Assembly (NCBI GenBank): GCA_025559845.1
Contig: CP048471.1
Span: forward strand, 1 to 64,000
DNA from: Agrobacterium tumefaciens
GTDB lineage: Bacteria; Pseudomonadota; Alphaproteobacteria; Rhizobiales; Rhizobiaceae
Reading direction: 5' to 3'
Length of the DNA: 64,000 bases
Below the pieces are notes generated by a model. That model ran no database searches. It saw nothing but the letters and a program-made list of their open reading frames with translations, and had not been told where the DNA came from. The position numbers were made by a program, and so were the translations under genes. This document shows, piece after piece, positions 24,391-34,910 of this stretch. How positions within the stretch are numbered: position 1 is the stretch's first letter; each line of letters opens with the position of its first letter.

Positions 24391-27300
24391 TCAGGAAACG
24401 CCTGTAAAGTCATTGTTGGTCAGATGGTGCTTTCCGGAAACCGCCAGTTCAAAGTCGGCGTTCCCATCTGCATCGGTGTGACCACGAATGACCGTAAAGT
24501 CCTCGCCGTCACGCACTTCGTGCGTAATCGCAATACCTCCGGTCGCAGTCAGCGAAGCTGGACTGTTGATTGTGAAGGTCTGCTTACCCGCTACACCTGT
24601 ATTGGCGTCGATTGCTGAGAAGTCGATCTTGTCACCAGGCTGGAAGCCGTAAATGCTGTCGCCATTGGCTGCACTCGTCGTTGTGAAGCGGAAGGTGTCG
24701 TTGCCAAGACCACCATCCATCACGTTCGCAGCATTCGACGCAGTGATCACGTCATGACCAGAGCCACCCACGAAGTTCTCGAAACCGTAGAATGTATCGT
24801 TACCTGTCGTGGCGCTGACGGCAGTGCCGTGTCCCATAAGGCCTGTACCGAGATCTACGGTCAGGTTGGTCGTTGCGACGGAGTAATCAAGCGTATCCTT
24901 GCCTCCATCGCCCCAATACCTGTCATTTCCGTCGCTGGACGTGGCCAGAACGATATCGTCCCCATCGCCACCCCAAGCCTGGTCGTCACCGGAACCACCT
25001 TCGATGGTATCGTTGCCGGAATCTCCGAAGAGAAGATCGGCTCCACCGTTTCCGAAGAGTACATCGTGACCGGCGCCGCCGTGCAGCTCGTCATCGCCGA
25101 CACCACCACTTGCAACATCGTTGCCTGCAGCCGCGACAATCACGTCGTCGCCGTCTTCGCCCCTCAGGATGTCAGAACCGGCATCCCCAGACAGCACGTC
25201 TGAGCCGCCACCTGCTAGTATCGTGTCATCGCCTGCTTGCCCGGCGAGTACTTCACCCGCAGCGGTACCGATTAGGGCAAGGGCTGCAATCGGGACAGAG
25301 ACAACAGGGCCATCATCATCGTCGTCTTCGTGCGAGCAGGTGTCATCGTCATCCTCGCCGCTGCCACTTTCGTCGTCATCGTCGCTATCCTCATCGTCAT
25401 CGTTGTCTTCTTCGCCTTCGTCGTCCTCTTCGTCCTGCTCATCATCATTGTCGTCATCGTCGCCGCCGTTGGCGCCGCCGTCATCATCGTCGTCATCATC
25501 GTCGTCATCGTCGTCGTTATTGTTGTCTTCCTCTTCCTCTTCCTCTTCTTCCTCGTTGTCTTGGACGTTCGGCGAGAAAATATCCTCGTCTAGATTGGTC
25601 AGGCCCGTGTTTCGAGCGATGATGTCGGCGAACTCCTGGCCGTCGATGAAGTTTTCGTAGAAATCGAAATCGTCGAAACGCTCCGTATAGTAGAAGCGGT
25701 CAGCTTCCTGAAGGCGGTCGAACTGTTCCTGCAGTACGACCCAGAATGTCTGACCGACCATGCCGCCGTTGATGTGTTTCTCGGCAAGGCCTCCAACCCA
25801 GAGATCAACGCGATCTATGCCTTTGACAATGCCGGTTCCGTTCGGTTGCATCGCAATCTCGATATCCGGGTTGATCGCGCGGAACGCATCGATTTCACCG
25901 GCCTCGAGCACGAGATCTGGATATGCCTGACGGAACTGGGCGATCACGGTATCAGAGAGACCGTTACGGCTCTGGAAATCTTCCCAGGACGTGTAGGCCG
26001 TCATTGTTCCTGCATATCCTAGAGCCTCTGCGACATAGGGGTCTGTGGATGCTGCGAGGTCCATGCGAACCTGGTTGAGCGTTCCAAGTCCGACGTCCCA
26101 GCCCCGTGCAACGTTGAAGGCGAACAGGTCGGCGTTGATACGCACGAGGTCGTTTCGTACGGCGTCGACAATGTTGAAGTCGACAGCTTCGGCAGGTTGT
26201 GTCGCGATCCCACCGAGGATAGCACTTACACCGAGCTGCTCATAGCCTTCCTGTGGCACATATCCGTATTGCGCCAGCGTGCTGAGCGGCAGCTTGAAGG
26301 CACTTGGATCGTTCGTGGGATTGAGGAAGGCATCGAACAATGCCACCTGGGTCGGGTTCCCATCTTCATCAAGGACCGTCATGGTTTGGCCGATCAGCGA
26401 ATGACCAACCCGATAGACAGCAGCGGCGAATTCATGGCTGATCGCTGCCGTCGCGTTCGGATTGTATTCCGAAAAACCATGGTCGCCGTCTCCTCTAATG
26501 CCGCCGATCAGCTTGTCTGCAAACTCGGTGAAGACGACACGCTGGTATTCCGCTTCATTGAGCATCTTTGCAGCCTGGAACAGTTCCTCAGCCGTGCCGT
26601 CGAAGCCGGCTGCCTCAAGGCCTTCGACATGAAAATTATGGTTTCGGGCCCAGATGGTATGCATTGAGGTGAGGGCAATGTTCTCATTCGCCCGGCCATC
26701 GCCCGCTACATAGTGATCGAGCAGACTGATGTAGGGGTTGGTGTCGAGAAGCAGTGCGTGCGTGCTACCCATGAAGTCCGAAGCAAGCCCGGACACCATC
26801 GCCTCGTTGATCACTCCTCCCGTCACGAGGCCCGGGAAATAGGATCTAAAGCTAGCCTGACCTCCTGCAAGCGTCGGCGAGTGAAAAACCGTATCGTTTT
26901 GCCAGTGATGCAGGATAAGGTCACGCAATGTCGGCATCAACTTGAAGGTCGGGTTGGAGGGATCCGCACCGCCTTGAAGCAAATGTGCCCCCAGACCGCC
27001 CGATCCATCGCCTTCGCGCAGGAACTGTCCGACAAGATCATTGGAGCCGTAAGCCTGGTTCTGATCGACGAATGGCGATGTCTTGTTTATGTGCTGTGGA
27101 ACGCCGTCGTCATAATAGGCTACGGTGGCGCGTGTCAGATCAGCCGGATTGCCAGAGCCAGGGGCACCGTTTCCGGGAGCGCCTATCTGGATAGTGCCGT
27201 TTCCGCCTTTGCCGAGAAAATCCAGGCCGTGGTCGAAATATTGTCCGAACGCCATGAAGAAGATGTTGGCATCGGCTTTAGGCAAGTTTGCTTCCTGCGC

Positions 27301-30300
27301 GCCCAGAATGTTGCTGATGTTTCGCGGATCGAGCCCGTCAAAGATCGGGTTGATCGCGGAATTTCCGAAGGCGTCCGGCTCGCCGTAGTGCGACTGGGTG
27401 ATGCGGATAAATGGTGTATCCACAGCACCTGCGTCGGGATCTGCAGCATTGTTGCCATGGCCCGAAAGGGTGCGGACACCTGTTGGAACAGGATCATCAC
27501 CATCGTTGGGAGAAAGACCATTCACGAGTGCTTTCAGACCAGCCAGATCACTTGGTGTGTATTCGAAGTGACCGGTAACATCATCGCCGTCCTCACCTGA
27601 AGTCGCTTCCTGGAACTTGGGCACGACACTACCTGTGAAAGTGATCGAATGTGTGCCATTTGAGAAAGACTTCGTTCCGTTGCCATTGTCTACAAGGGTG
27701 TAGCTGGAGAGTTGTTGTCCCGGCGCCAGTTCGACAACGTCCTGAGGACGAAGGGTCCCGACGATCGTATCGTCGCCACCATTGCTGCGGAAGAGAATAC
27801 GATGTGCGGACATCAACCCGGAAATGTTGACAGTCTCGTCTTCCGCTTCACCATTGATTGTAATCGTGTTGAAGCTGAGATTGGTCGGAGAAAAGTCCCC
27901 GATAGCCACGACCGTATCGTTTCCCCCGCCAGTGTTGATCAGTATTTCCTCGATTTCGGTTAGTTCTGCGATAATCGAGCCGTTCGTAATGCCATTGCGA
28001 GTGATGACGATTTCTGTCGCTGCAGCAATTCCGGACATTCCGGCGCTGATTGCTGCTGCGCGTGTATAGACCCGATAGGTTTCGGCGACTGCAGATCCGT
28101 TTATAATAAAAGTATCTCCGTCAGCTCCTTCCGTTCCGCCGTTCACACTGTCGCGACCATCGGGTAGCAGCCCCAGAAGGCCGGCACTCCAGTTGATAAC
28201 GTCGTCACCACCCAGGGCATTGATTGTGTCGTTGCCCCGGTTACCGGTGATGATGTCCGCGCCAGCCGTGCCGTTAAGTGTGTTGGCGGCGTTTGTGCCG
28301 TCTATGACATCGCCGACGACCTGGGTTGCAGCCGACACCACTTGCTCAGCGGAGCCAAACCCATCGATGAAGCTGACGACGACGCGCACCTGCCGACCAA
28401 CATGTGCCTGCTGAGGCGTAAAGTTCGGCGAGTTGGTTCCAGCATTTGTCCAAGTCGTGCCGTTGGCCGATGTCTGCCACTGGAAGCTGAATGTCCCCAG
28501 ACCATTCGCGTCGGCAATTCCAGAGGTATTTGCCGTCAACGTTTGCGTTTCGGTGGGTGATGTGTCGCTGATCACCGGCGCGCCGGTTGCTGCCCTGTTT
28601 ACAAGGGCAACCTCGACACCGTCCGAAAACCGTGCGGCCTCAATGTTGCGTAGAGTATCGACACCGTCAGACACAAGATTGCGCTCGGTCAACGGATCCA
28701 CGACATTGCTGACCGTGTTGTGGGTCACCGTGAAACTTCCATCACCATTTCTGACGATCGTGTAGTTCGCACGGATATCGTTGAACTCTGCGGTATCATC
28801 ACCTGCAAGCGGCGTTGTTGACGAGACAATCTCCCTCACAATGTGCAGCTGGCTTGGCACGATGGTGCGAGAGATCATCAGCTCAAAGAGCGACTTTCCA
28901 GCCCAGGCCGGATTTTCGTCTTCGGTGAAGACGTGTTTCAGACTGTCGACCGTAGCAATCTGGTTGCCATCCGCATTTTCCGCGCCAGCAGGCGTGATAC
29001 GGATACGAACGTTGAGCCACGCGTCACCATCGAGGAAGTCATCTCCACCATTGCCGCGCAGTGAGTCACTACCTGCGCCGCCGAGCAGAATGTTACCCCG
29101 ATCGAAGGCGGTAATCGCCTCCAGGTTTCCGCTTGCCGGCGCCGCTGCGATTAGACTGCCGAGAATTTCGCGCAGGCCTTCAATTCGATTGACGCCTGCT
29201 TGCGTCAAACTATCGTTGAAGAAGATACCTTCAGTCGTTGCGACCGTGTCGCCGGGTGCCACGTCGCCGAAGACACGATCGTCACCAAGCAGTGTGTCGT
29301 TGTAGTTCCAGCCGGAAAGCGCTTCCGTCTTGTCGAAACGATTGCGAAGGATGTCCTCCTGTTCCGTGGTGAATATCGGGATACGCATATCGGCGTAGGC
29401 ATCCATCTCCACGTCCTTGAAGATTGCCCAGTCAAAACCGAACATGCCTTCATTACGCATGACGCTTTCGCCTTGCACCATGATGTCGTCGCCTGATTCG
29501 GCATCGAAATCGTGTTCCTCATTGCCGGCAAACATGACGTCGTGACCAACGATCGACGAATTGAAGAAAAGTTCGGAGTTGTCGCCAGCCGTGGTGTCAA
29601 AACCGCCACCTGCCTCGATCCAGTCGTCGCCTTCATTGCCCATAAGCATATCAACGCCGTCACCACCGAGGATGAAGTCGTCACCATCGCCGCCGAACAC
29701 TTCCGTATCGTCGACACCGACAAAGACGACATCTTTGCCAGTTCCGCCCATGACGATATCCATGCCGTTCGAATTGGCGATCACGTCGTCGCCTTCATCG
29801 CCCTTCACAAAGTCGCCGGTATCGCCCGAGTCCGTGATGATATCGTTGCCTGCACCGCCGTTAACGAGGTCGACCCCGGCACCGCTTTCGATGCGGTCGT
29901 CGCCGGCGTCGCCCCAGATACCGTCGTCGCCGAAATCAGTGATAATGGTATCGTTGCCTATGGTGCCGCCGACCACGACGTGTTCACCACCAGTGAAGCG
30001 AAGGTAATGTCCCGTGGTACCGCTTTGATCGGCGCTGGTGTCAGCGACACTTTCGTCAACGTCAGCAGTGGAGAGATCATCGCGCTGAACTTTACCGAGC
30101 CCAAGAGCGGCCATGATCGGATCGTCACCGACAGGATCGTCGCCGACCTGGTTCGCCTTGTTGATCTCTAGGACGAAATCGTAATCGGCGAAGACATCGA
30201 CGCCAAGGTGGCGGGCAATCACGTCGTCAGCGGTGCCTCTGATACCGTCAGCGCCAGGCTGGGCGATATCGGTATTCGCCATGATCATCTTGGCGAATGA

Positions 30301-32967
30301 GTTCTGCTCCAGCATGTTGAGGAAATTCTGGCCCTGTGTACGGGTCAGATAATAGAACCTGTCGCCATCCTGCAGATTTTCGAGCTGCATTTCGAAGATG
30401 GCATTGAATGTCGAGCCGAGCATGCCACCGAAGGGCATCTTCTTTTCGGCAAGGCCGCCAATCCAGAGATCGATCAGGTTGAGGCCCGTTTCCACACCTG
30501 CCCATGTCCCTGTGCTGGTGAGATAGGAAACGCGGTCCGCAGGAGCACCAGCCCCGCCCATGACGAGTGCTGTCGCAGCCGCACGTTTTCCGGCCAGCGT
30601 GGATTCGCCGGTGATTGTTCCGTGCGTTCCATAGGCTGCAATGAAGTTGATCACGGATGCGGAGTTTTTCAGATTGGCGGCAAAATCAACCCAGTTGTCA
30701 TAGGGCTTCAGGAATGTGGAGCCGCTTGCCGCGTACAATTGCGCACGGGCGTCGTTGAGTGAAGGCACGCCCGTATCGCGGCCGCGAGCAATGTTGATCG
30801 CGCCAAGATCGAGAGGCAGACCAAGCAGGTTATTGCGCAGCGAGCTGACGATGAATTCGTCGATTTCATTCCCATGTTCGACGACCATGCCGCGCACGAT
30901 CGCGCCAGCGGCCTGATCTGCACTGATGGTGCTGTTGAGATCAAAGGCGACCGGATTGAGGAAAGCCTCGATGAGATCCAGTTCGGGTTCGGTCGCTGGC
31001 GTCTCCGTACCATCCGCATTCAGGAAAACGCGTGGCATACCGTCGGTGAGCATAGAATGCCCGAAGCGATAAACCGTATGGGCAAATTCCGCGAAGATCG
31101 ACGGATTGACGTCCGTGACCGAGTTGAAAACAAAGACATCGATCGCGGGCTGAATCTTGCGTGCGAACTCTTCAAATACGAGGTGCTGGTATTGCATCTC
31201 GGTTGCGAACCGAGCTGCCTGGAACATACGCTCGCCGTCCCAGTTCAGGCCTTGTGCATAAGCAAGCTGATCGATCGCAGGACGATCTTCAAAGTCAGCC
31301 GGGAGGCCGCCGATATCTGTCGCCAGCCATTCGTTGATGAAAGCGATATTGCCGCTTTGCAGGATCGTCAGCATCTGGGAGTCGACCTGACGATTGTGCT
31401 CGGAATGGAAGATGTGATGGACTGCGGTCAGGCCGATGTTCTCGTTACCGCGGCCATCACCCGTGATGAAATGACGTGCAAGCAGCTCATCGTCATAAAC
31501 ACCGGATGCGAGGGGGCCACTGCTGACGACACCGTCGGCGTCCGCAGTTTTCAGAGCGCCGGTCTGGCTGTTAAATGGATTGGCGTTGTGCGCAATGTCG
31601 TCCAGGAAGGCATGGCCGGTACGTAGCGCCAGCGAGGCGAACGTGTTGACGGGTGTTGAGGGTGTGCCGGAGACGACAGCGTCGTCAGCGGTGTTTGGAA
31701 TGCCGTCTGCACCGATACCCGTCACAACCTGCGCATAACCTGTTACCGGATGGGGGATAAAATTGCCGTATTGATCGGTGCGGATAAGAGGCAGGTTGAC
31801 GACATCCGCATCACTCAACTGAATGCCGAGGTACTGAAGAGCGTTGGCCTTGATATCCGCCCATGTCGGCAGGCCACCGTGTGTTCCCGCGGGAGAACCT
31901 GCCGGGGGAGGGCCATCAAGCAAACGTCCGGTCGCGACGGTGACGCCTCCAACGGTTGCGTATTCACGCAGGAAAACCTGATGCGACGGATGCGAGGTGT
32001 AGGTTTGGTTCTGATCAACGAACGGAGTTGTCGTGTTACGGGCCTCGTGATGCGTATCGTCGGCCGTCCCCATAACCCCGTCTGCACCGGGACCATCGAC
32101 AGGGTCTGCTCTGGTGATGACCATGAATCGCAGGCTAGGAGGCAGGTCGTCGGGCGTACCGGCAATGCCATCGGCGCCGAGGACCAGGGGATCGTCCGCC
32201 TCTAGTGGAATGAATACTGAGCCGTTGTTACCCTTGCTGATCAGGTCGAGGCCATGGTCGAAGAACTGGCCGAAGAATGTCATCCACGCATTGAACGGCG
32301 CCGAGAGGCCTTCGTCAGGTGCGATGTTCGGGATCGAAGCAAGATCGGCATTGGTGAGGTATACACCGTTCGTGCCTAGAGGTTCTCCGGGTGCCACGGG
32401 CACCATACCAGGGTTAGCCTCCTCCCATGCTGCGACCGCCAGAGGATTGTTGAACCAGGCCGATACCGCAGCCGGATTGTTGATGCTCATGTCGGAAATG
32501 AGGTTCGAGATGATGCGCGGATCTGCGTCGGCAACGTTTCCTGTATGACCGCCATTCGTTCCGGAAGGTGCGCCGACGACACTGTAGTCGGTGTTCGTTA
32601 CGACGGCCGGGCCTCCAAGCGACATCGTGTCGCCATCGGCATCGTTGCGGAAATTCGGATCGAGCGCACGCGGCATGGCCTGGTCGGCAGCCCCCCAAAG
32701 TTCCCGGCCCGCCACGATATTGTTATAGGTGCCGTCGACGGTGCGAAGTCCAACTGGCACATGGGGATCGGGAATGGCGCGAGGCGTTGACGCGTTTCCA
32801 AGGTAGACGCCTGTAACAGCATCGTATTGTGTTCGGTCGGAGATCACTGTTCCATCAGGGTTGATCCGGATTTCAGTGAGCGGAACACCAGAAGCGTGAA
32901 CTTCCGCGACCTTGATCTGATGAAGAACAAATGCCAGGTCAGCCTGGTTCAGTGTAAAAGCAGCCAT
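24391..32967 (-). CDS. Giant RTX protein with two animal-type haem peroxidase domains
   Basis: A 2858-residue protein without a signal peptide, suited to type I export. The first peroxidase domain spans about 130-930: distal FFGQFFDHGLDL near 226-238, HHIFHSEHNRQ near 510-520 and proximal-His YRFGHSML near 632. RTX-like repeats follow at about 990-1140 and an Ig-like domain at 1460-1555 (FSFQWQTSANGTTWTNAG). The second peroxidase domain is at about 1750-2440: MAFGQYFDHGLDFLG near 1910, IWARNHNFH near 2105 and YRVGHSLIG near 2185. Then comes an acidic D/E-rich tract at 2468-2554, GGxGxD repeats at about 2570-2700, and a typical C-terminal secretion region. Domain 1 has Ser where mammalian peroxidases have the catalytic Arg of REHNR; domain 2 keeps Arg but has Asn for Glu. 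It is likely a secreted, calcium-binding oxidase or adhesin. Confidence 0.95.
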   Translation of the reverse strand: MAAFTLNQADLAFVLHQIKVAEVHASGVPLTEIRINPDGTVISDRTQYDAVTGVYLGNASTPRAIPDPHVPVGLRTVDGTYNNIVAGRELWGAADQAMPRALDPNFRNDADGDTMSLGGPAVVTNTDYSVVGAPSGTNGGHTGNVADADPRIISNLISDMSINNPAAVSAWFNNPLAVAAWEEANPGMVPVAPGEPLGTNGVYLTNADLASIPNIAPDEGLSAPFNAWMTFFGQFFDHGLDLISKGNNGSVFIPLEADDPLVLGADGIAGTPDDLPPSLRFMVITRADPVDGPGADGVMGTADDTHHEARNTTTPFVDQNQTYTSHPSHQVFLREYATVGGVTVATGRLLDGPPPAGSPAGTHGGLPTWADIKANALQYLGIQLSDADVVNLPLIRTDQYGNFIPHPVTGYAQVVTGIGADGIPNTADDAVVSGTPSTPVNTFASLALRTGHAFLDDIAHNANPFNSQTGALKTADADGVVSSGPLASGVYDDELLARHFITGDGRGNENIGLTAVHHIFHSEHNRQVDSQMLTILQSGNIAFINEWLATDIGGLPADFEDRPAIDQLAYAQGLNWDGERMFQAARFATEMQYQHLVFEEFARKIQPAIDVFVFNSVTDVNPSIFAEFAHTVYRFGHSMLTDGMPRVFLNADGTETPATEPELDLIEAFLNPVAFDLNSTISADQAAGAIVRGMVVEHGNEIDEFIVSSLRNNLLGLPLDLGAINIARGRDTGVPSLNDARAQLYAASGSTFLKPYDNWVDFAANLKNSASVINFIAAYGTHGTITGESTLAGKRAAATALVMGGAGAPADRVSYLTSTGTWAGVETGLNLIDLWIGGLAEKKMPFGGMLGSTFNAIFEMQLENLQDGDRFYYLTRTQGQNFLNMLEQNSFAKMIMANTDIAQPGADGIRGTADDVIARHLGVDVFADYDFVLEINKANQVGDDPVGDDPIMAALGLGKVQRDDLSTADVDESVADTSADQSGTTGHYLRFTGGEHVVVGGTIGNDTIITDFGDDGIWGDAGDDRIESGAGVDLVNGGAGNDIITDSGDTGDFVKGDEGDDVIANSNGMDIVMGGTGKDVVFVGVDDTEVFGGDGDDFILGGDGVDMLMGNEGDDWIEAGGGFDTTAGDNSELFFNSSIVGHDVMFAGNEEHDFDAESGDDIMVQGESVMRNEGMFGFDWAIFKDVEMDAYADMRIPIFTTEQEDILRNRFDKTEALSGWNYNDTLLGDDRVFGDVAPGDTVATTEGIFFNDSLTQAGVNRIEGLREILGSLIAAAPASGNLEAITAFDRGNILLGGAGSDSLRGNGGDDFLDGDAWLNVRIRITPAGAENADGNQIATVDSLKHVFTEDENPAWAGKSLFELMISRTIVPSQLHIVREIVSSTTPLAGDDTAEFNDIRANYTIVRNGDGSFTVTHNTVSNVVDPLTERNLVSDGVDTLRNIEAARFSDGVEVALVNRAATGAPVISDTSPTETQTLTANTSGIADANGLGTFSFQWQTSANGTTWTNAGTNSPNFTPQQAHVGRQVRVVVSFIDGFGSAEQVVSAATQVVGDVIDGTNAANTLNGTAGADIITGNRGNDTINALGGDDVINWSAGLLGLLPDGRDSVNGGTEGADGDTFIINGSAVAETYRVYTRAAAISAGMSGIAAATEIVITRNGITNGSIIAELTEIEEILINTGGGNDTVVAIGDFSPTNLSFNTITINGEAEDETVNISGLMSAHRILFRSNGGDDTIVGTLRPQDVVELAPGQQLSSYTLVDNGNGTKSFSNGTHSITFTGSVVPKFQEATSGEDGDDVTGHFEYTPSDLAGLKALVNGLSPNDGDDPVPTGVRTLSGHGNNAADPDAGAVDTPFIRITQSHYGEPDAFGNSAINPIFDGLDPRNISNILGAQEANLPKADANIFFMAFGQYFDHGLDFLGKGGNGTIQIGAPGNGAPGSGNPADLTRATVAYYDDGVPQHINKTSPFVDQNQAYGSNDLVGQFLREGDGSGGLGAHLLQGGADPSNPTFKLMPTLRDLILHHWQNDTVFHSPTLAGGQASFRSYFPGLVTGGVINEAMVSGLASDFMGSTHALLLDTNPYISLLDHYVAGDGRANENIALTSMHTIWARNHNFHVEGLEAAGFDGTAEELFQAAKMLNEAEYQRVVFTEFADKLIGGIRGDGDHGFSEYNPNATAAISHEFAAAVYRVGHSLIGQTMTVLDEDGNPTQVALFDAFLNPTNDPSAFKLPLSTLAQYGYVPQEGYEQLGVSAILGGIATQPAEAVDFNIVDAVRNDLVRINADLFAFNVARGWDVGLGTLNQVRMDLAASTDPYVAEALGYAGTMTAYTSWEDFQSRNGLSDTVIAQFRQAYPDLVLEAGEIDAFRAINPDIEIAMQPNGTGIVKGIDRVDLWVGGLAEKHINGGMVGQTFWVVLQEQFDRLQEADRFYYTERFDDFDFYENFIDGQEFADIIARNTGLTNLDEDIFSPNVQDNEEEEEEEEEDNNNDDDDDDDDDDDDGGANGGDDDDNDDEQDEEDDEGEEDNDDDEDSDDDDESGSGEDDDDTCSHEDDDDDGPVVSVPIAALALIGTAAGEVLAGQAGDDTILAGGGSDVLSGDAGSDILRGEDGDDVIVAAAGNDVASGGVGDDELHGGAGHDVLFGNGGADLLFGDSGNDTIEGGSGDDQAWGGDGDDIVLATSSDGNDRYWGDGGKDTLDYSVATTNLTVDLGTGLMGHGTAVSATTGNDTFYGFENFVGGSGHDVITASNAANVMDGGLGNDTFRFTTTSAANGDSIYGFQPGDKIDFSAIDANTGVAGKQTFTINSPASLTATGGIAITHEVRDGEDFTVIRGHTDADGNADFELAVSGKHHLTNNDFTGVS

Positions 32968-33174
32968 TTTCCCCTCCGAAGCGCCAGCGCGCTAGAACGC
33001 GTTACATGGATGGAGGCTTTGAACGTTTCGATTGGCCATCCGGCACAATCCCAATCTCCTCCATTCGCCCGGAAGAAGATTCCCCTAGCCTTCATGATCT
33101 CAGGTTGCAGGAAAGTCTTGCTCAAGACCACTTCGCATAGTCCAGTTGTTTAAGGACCCTAGGTCGCAATAGTT

Positions 33175-33194
33175 CATCAGACTATGGTCTGATG
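33175..33194. promoter_or_regulatory. 8-bp-arm palindrome between peroxidase and sensor kinase genes
   Basis: CATCAGAC and GTCTGATG are perfect inverted arms around TATG. The site lies about 208 bp upstream of the peroxidase start and about 190 bp upstream of the kinase start, in the 415-bp divergent gap, which contains no gene. It is a candidate binding site for one of the nearby regulators. Confidence 0.5.
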
Positions 33195-33382
33195 GTGCTA
33201 AGCCAAAAGTTTGAGTGGTATTGCGGGTTTGGGGCAATCAAATTAAAGTTCTGAAATATTTATGTTTATTTCGGACGAATGGTTGCATCCGAAAGGGGCA
33301 AACATCCAATCCGGGGTGACTTTCTGTATTTGTTAAGATCGAATTCTAAGCGGTCCGTGATCTATCATCAGAAGGTTTGGAC

Positions 33383-34867
33383 ATGACGCATTCGCAGCCT
33401 GAAGACATTGCTGAACGAGTGAAATTGGATGGTGGATCACCTAACAAATGGAGACCATCGTGGCGGCGGTTAACAGACTGGTTCCGGGATCTGCATCTCT
33501 CGACACAATTCATGATCCTGATGTCGCCGATCGTCTTGGTGCTGATGTCGTGCCTCACATTCTGGGCTGCTGATCGGGTGGAGCGGGCGATGCTTGCCGG
33601 AGCAGGTGGGGTGGGCGCGCTTTATTTGGAGACCTTTGTTTCTCCGCTGATCGCGGAGGCCGATATCAGCAATGATGCGATCAACCCTGTTCTCGTCTCA
33701 CGACTGGAGACTCTCCTCGGCACAGGACCAATCGGTCAGCATGTACGTACCATCAAGCTCTGGCGCGCAGATGGCAGTATATTATATTCAACGAACAACC
33801 AGAAAATTGAAAATCCGAGAGTCTTCGACGAACTGAAAGCTGCTCTGTCCGGTGAAATCGTCGTATCTCGCACAGAGGTCGACAAGCACGCGTACACAGG
33901 CGACGAAAAGCAAAGCCTTCTGATCGAAGTCTATGCGCCGCTACTACGTGATCGGAATGGGAAAATCATTCTCGTTGGCGAGTTTTACGAAGAACCGAAC
34001 TACCTGATCGCCGAACTTCGCTCGGCCCAACGCGGAACTTTCCTCATCGTCGCAGCCGTCACTCTACCGATGTTGGTTCTGCTATATCTTATAGCTCTTG
34101 CCGCAAGCAGACTGATCGAGAGGCAGAAGCGTGCGATTGAGGCAAACCTCCTCAACGCGCTAGATTTATGGGAACAGAACGACAAGCTCAGAAAAGCGGC
34201 AGATTATGCGCGTCTTGAGGCGGGGAAGCTGAACGAAAAAATACTGGATCAGATTGGCAATGATTTGCACGATGGCCCCGTGCAGGTTCTGACCCTTATC
34301 AGTCTTCGTCTGAGCGATATGATTGCAGAGCAGCGCACTCGAGAAGCAAAGGTCAACCCTGATCTTGAAAAGCTGTTGAGTTTCGTCTCAGGCGTCCTGG
34401 CGGATCTGCGAAAAATTTCCGCCGGTCTATCATTGCCTGAACTGGATGAGCTCAGCCTGAGTGAAACGATAAAGCTCGCCGTTGCGCGATACAGGGATCT
34501 CACGGCGTTCCCCGTTGAGATTGACGGGGTGATCCCGCACGAGATGTACAAACCTCACCTGAATGTATGCGTTTACCGCTTTATTCAGGAAGGCTTGATG
34601 AACGCGTTTCGACACGCAGGCAATAATAAGCAGAAGGTCAGGTATCGCATCCACGATGAAAAACTCATTATCGTGGTGGCTGATGTGGGGGATCGTGTTG
34701 TACGTCCAAATCAGAATGCGGCAGCGCGCGTGAAACTTGGTTTGACCAGTCAAAAGCGGCGTGTGAGGTCATTTGGCGGAAAAATGCGGATATTCAGGCG
34801 GGCGTCCGGCACAATTATTGTCGCAGTTTTGCCCATCAATCAGCTCTCGTCAGATGAGATGATCTAG
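33383..34867 (+). CDS. NarX/DegS-type sensor histidine kinase (HisKA_3)
   Basis: The 494-residue protein has a membrane helix at about residues 36-60 (FMILMSPIVLVLMSCLTFWA), an extracytoplasmic sensor region to about 225, and a second helix (FLIVAAVTLPMLVLLYLIAL). The dimerisation and phosphoacceptor box is ILDQIGNDLHDGPVQVLTLISLRL, with His near 295. The ATPase domain follows, with CVYRFIQEGLMNAFRHAGNNK (N-box) and VRSFGGKMRIFRRASGT. ATG at 33383 follows GAAGG. Such kinases pair with NarL/FixJ-type regulators; a response regulator gene is convergent immediately downstream. Confidence 0.92.
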   Translation: MTHSQPEDIAERVKLDGGSPNKWRPSWRRLTDWFRDLHLSTQFMILMSPIVLVLMSCLTFWAADRVERAMLAGAGGVGALYLETFVSPLIAEADISNDAINPVLVSRLETLLGTGPIGQHVRTIKLWRADGSILYSTNNQKIENPRVFDELKAALSGEIVVSRTEVDKHAYTGDEKQSLLIEVYAPLLRDRNGKIILVGEFYEEPNYLIAELRSAQRGTFLIVAAVTLPMLVLLYLIALAASRLIERQKRAIEANLLNALDLWEQNDKLRKAADYARLEAGKLNEKILDQIGNDLHDGPVQVLTLISLRLSDMIAEQRTREAKVNPDLEKLLSFVSGVLADLRKISAGLSLPELDELSLSETIKLAVARYRDLTAFPVEIDGVIPHEMYKPHLNVCVYRFIQEGLMNAFRHAGNNKQKVRYRIHDEKLIIVVADVGDRVVRPNQNAAARVKLGLTSQKRRVRSFGGKMRIFRRASGTIIVAVLPINQLSSDEMI

Positions 34868-34910
34868 CACCCGTCTAGAGCTTGAGTTACAGCGAATTTT
34901 TGGCGTCATT

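Noticed and set aside
25121..25660. Serine-rich protein on the plus strand
   Set aside because: It is the antisense reading of the Asp/Glu tract of the peroxidase.
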